Positions 63,920 to 64,000 of a stretch of DNA of 64,000 nucleotides are shown piece by piece. The notes under the pieces were generated by a model. That model made no database searches. It was not told the origin of the DNA and worked only from the letters and a program-made list of their open reading frames with translations. The DNA comes from Rahnella inusitata_A (lineage in GTDB: Bacteria; Pseudomonadota; Gammaproteobacteria; Enterobacterales; Enterobacteriaceae), in assembly GCF_965118895.1 (NCBI RefSeq), contig NZ_CBCPJJ010000005.1, forward strand, positions 1-64,000, in the 5' to 3' direction. The number at the start of each line of letters is the position of its first letter. The first letter of the stretch is position 1. A program made the translations under genes and the position numbers.

Positions 63920-64000
63920 TTACTGTGTCACTGCATTTCGTTTTGCAGCTTCCTGCTGAAATATCGCCTCGAATTTTTCCTTAACCCCGGGCTGGCCTTC
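63920..64000 (-). CDS. virB5: T4SS minor pilin VirB5, C-terminal fragment (cut by window edge)
   Basis: The last 26 codons of a leftward gene entering from the right edge: GQPGVKEKFEAIFQQEAAKR then a double stop. A helical, charged tail at this place in the operon fits VirB5/TraC. Identification rests mainly on gene order. Confidence 0.6.
   Translation of the reverse strand, partial: EGQPGVKEKFEAIFQQEAAKRNAVTQ

Larger units (their letters stand above)
39761..64000. mobile_element. Integrative and conjugative element, partial (tRNA-Asn integrated, MOBC/MPF-T)
   Basis: The stretch from the tRNA-Asn core to the window edge carries defence cargo, an ArdC gene, a MOBC-type relaxase with coupling protein, and a virB-type mating-pair operon. 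Gene content and attachment site match the ICEKp/HPI-related class. The right part (virB1 to virB5, integrase, other cargo) is outside the window. Base composition shifts repeatedly inside, which suggests stepwise cargo gain. Confidence 0.8.

Overview
The window reads as chromosomal DNA of a Gram-negative enterobacterium (order Enterobacterales, most likely Yersiniaceae, for example a Rahnella/Ewingella/Serratia relative). The gene order hspQ-rlmI-acyP-tusE-yccA-tRNA-Ser and the neighbours sbcB-yeeA-yeeX, MATE pump and amn match the E. coli backbone. The gan (galactan) cluster is typical of plant-associated enterobacteria. The genus assignment is an inference from gene content, not from a search.

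Left two thirds (1-39.7 kb): a conserved chromosome carrying metabolic cargo. It holds the hspQ-to-tRNA-Ser block with two identical tRNA-Ser(TGA) genes; a three-gene ABC importer of the ferric-iron/COG1840 type (4.0-8.0 kb); a GNAT enzyme, a Tat-exported cupin, osmE and the nhaP2 antiporter; a putrescine-utilisation cluster (puuB, puuR, puuD divergent from puuA and puuP, with no puuC or puuE in the cluster); sbcB, yeeA and yeeX; and a complete galactan-utilisation locus of a MalK-like ATPase, binding protein, two permeases, GH53 galactanase, GH42 beta-galactosidase, an orphan EIIB, a LamB-like porin and a LacI-type repressor. A small AT-rich insert at 34.2-34.9 kb encodes a YopT-type cysteine protease. 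A MATE pump, amn, a DUF2058 gene and an RluA-like pseudouridine synthase complete this part.

Right third (39.76-64 kb): one end of an integrative conjugative element. Its boundary is a 17-bp copy of the tRNA-Asn 3' end (39761-39777), the attachment core known from the Yersinia HPI/ICEKp family, directly next to an intrinsic terminator. The rest of the tRNA-Asn and the integrase must lie beyond the right edge. From left to right the element holds a defence region (HEPN/Toprim protein; a nuclease/nuclease/HEPN cluster ending in a truncated Mrr-like gene; a TIR-like gene with a DUF2188 partner; a Lamassu-like nuclease + SMC pair; a Gabija-like helicase + OLD-nuclease pair), then an ArdC antirestriction gene, then the transfer machinery: MOBC-type relaxase MobC and coupling protein MobB, an intergenic region packed with nested inverted repeats (candidate oriT), and a leftward mating-pair operon running virB5 (cut by the window edge)-virB6-virB7-virB8-virB9-virB10-virB11-kikA/trbM.

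The most notable structures are: a decayed copy of the ardC leader and start codon at 46.2-46.4 kb that, together with the intact copy at 53.7-53.95 kb, brackets the Lamassu-like and Gabija-like modules as a cargo cassette; the nuclease/HEPN cluster at 42.3-44.8 kb, which I cannot match to a named defence system; a 57-codon ORF tucked between the two Lamassu-like genes; and the nested inverted repeats between kikA and mobB.
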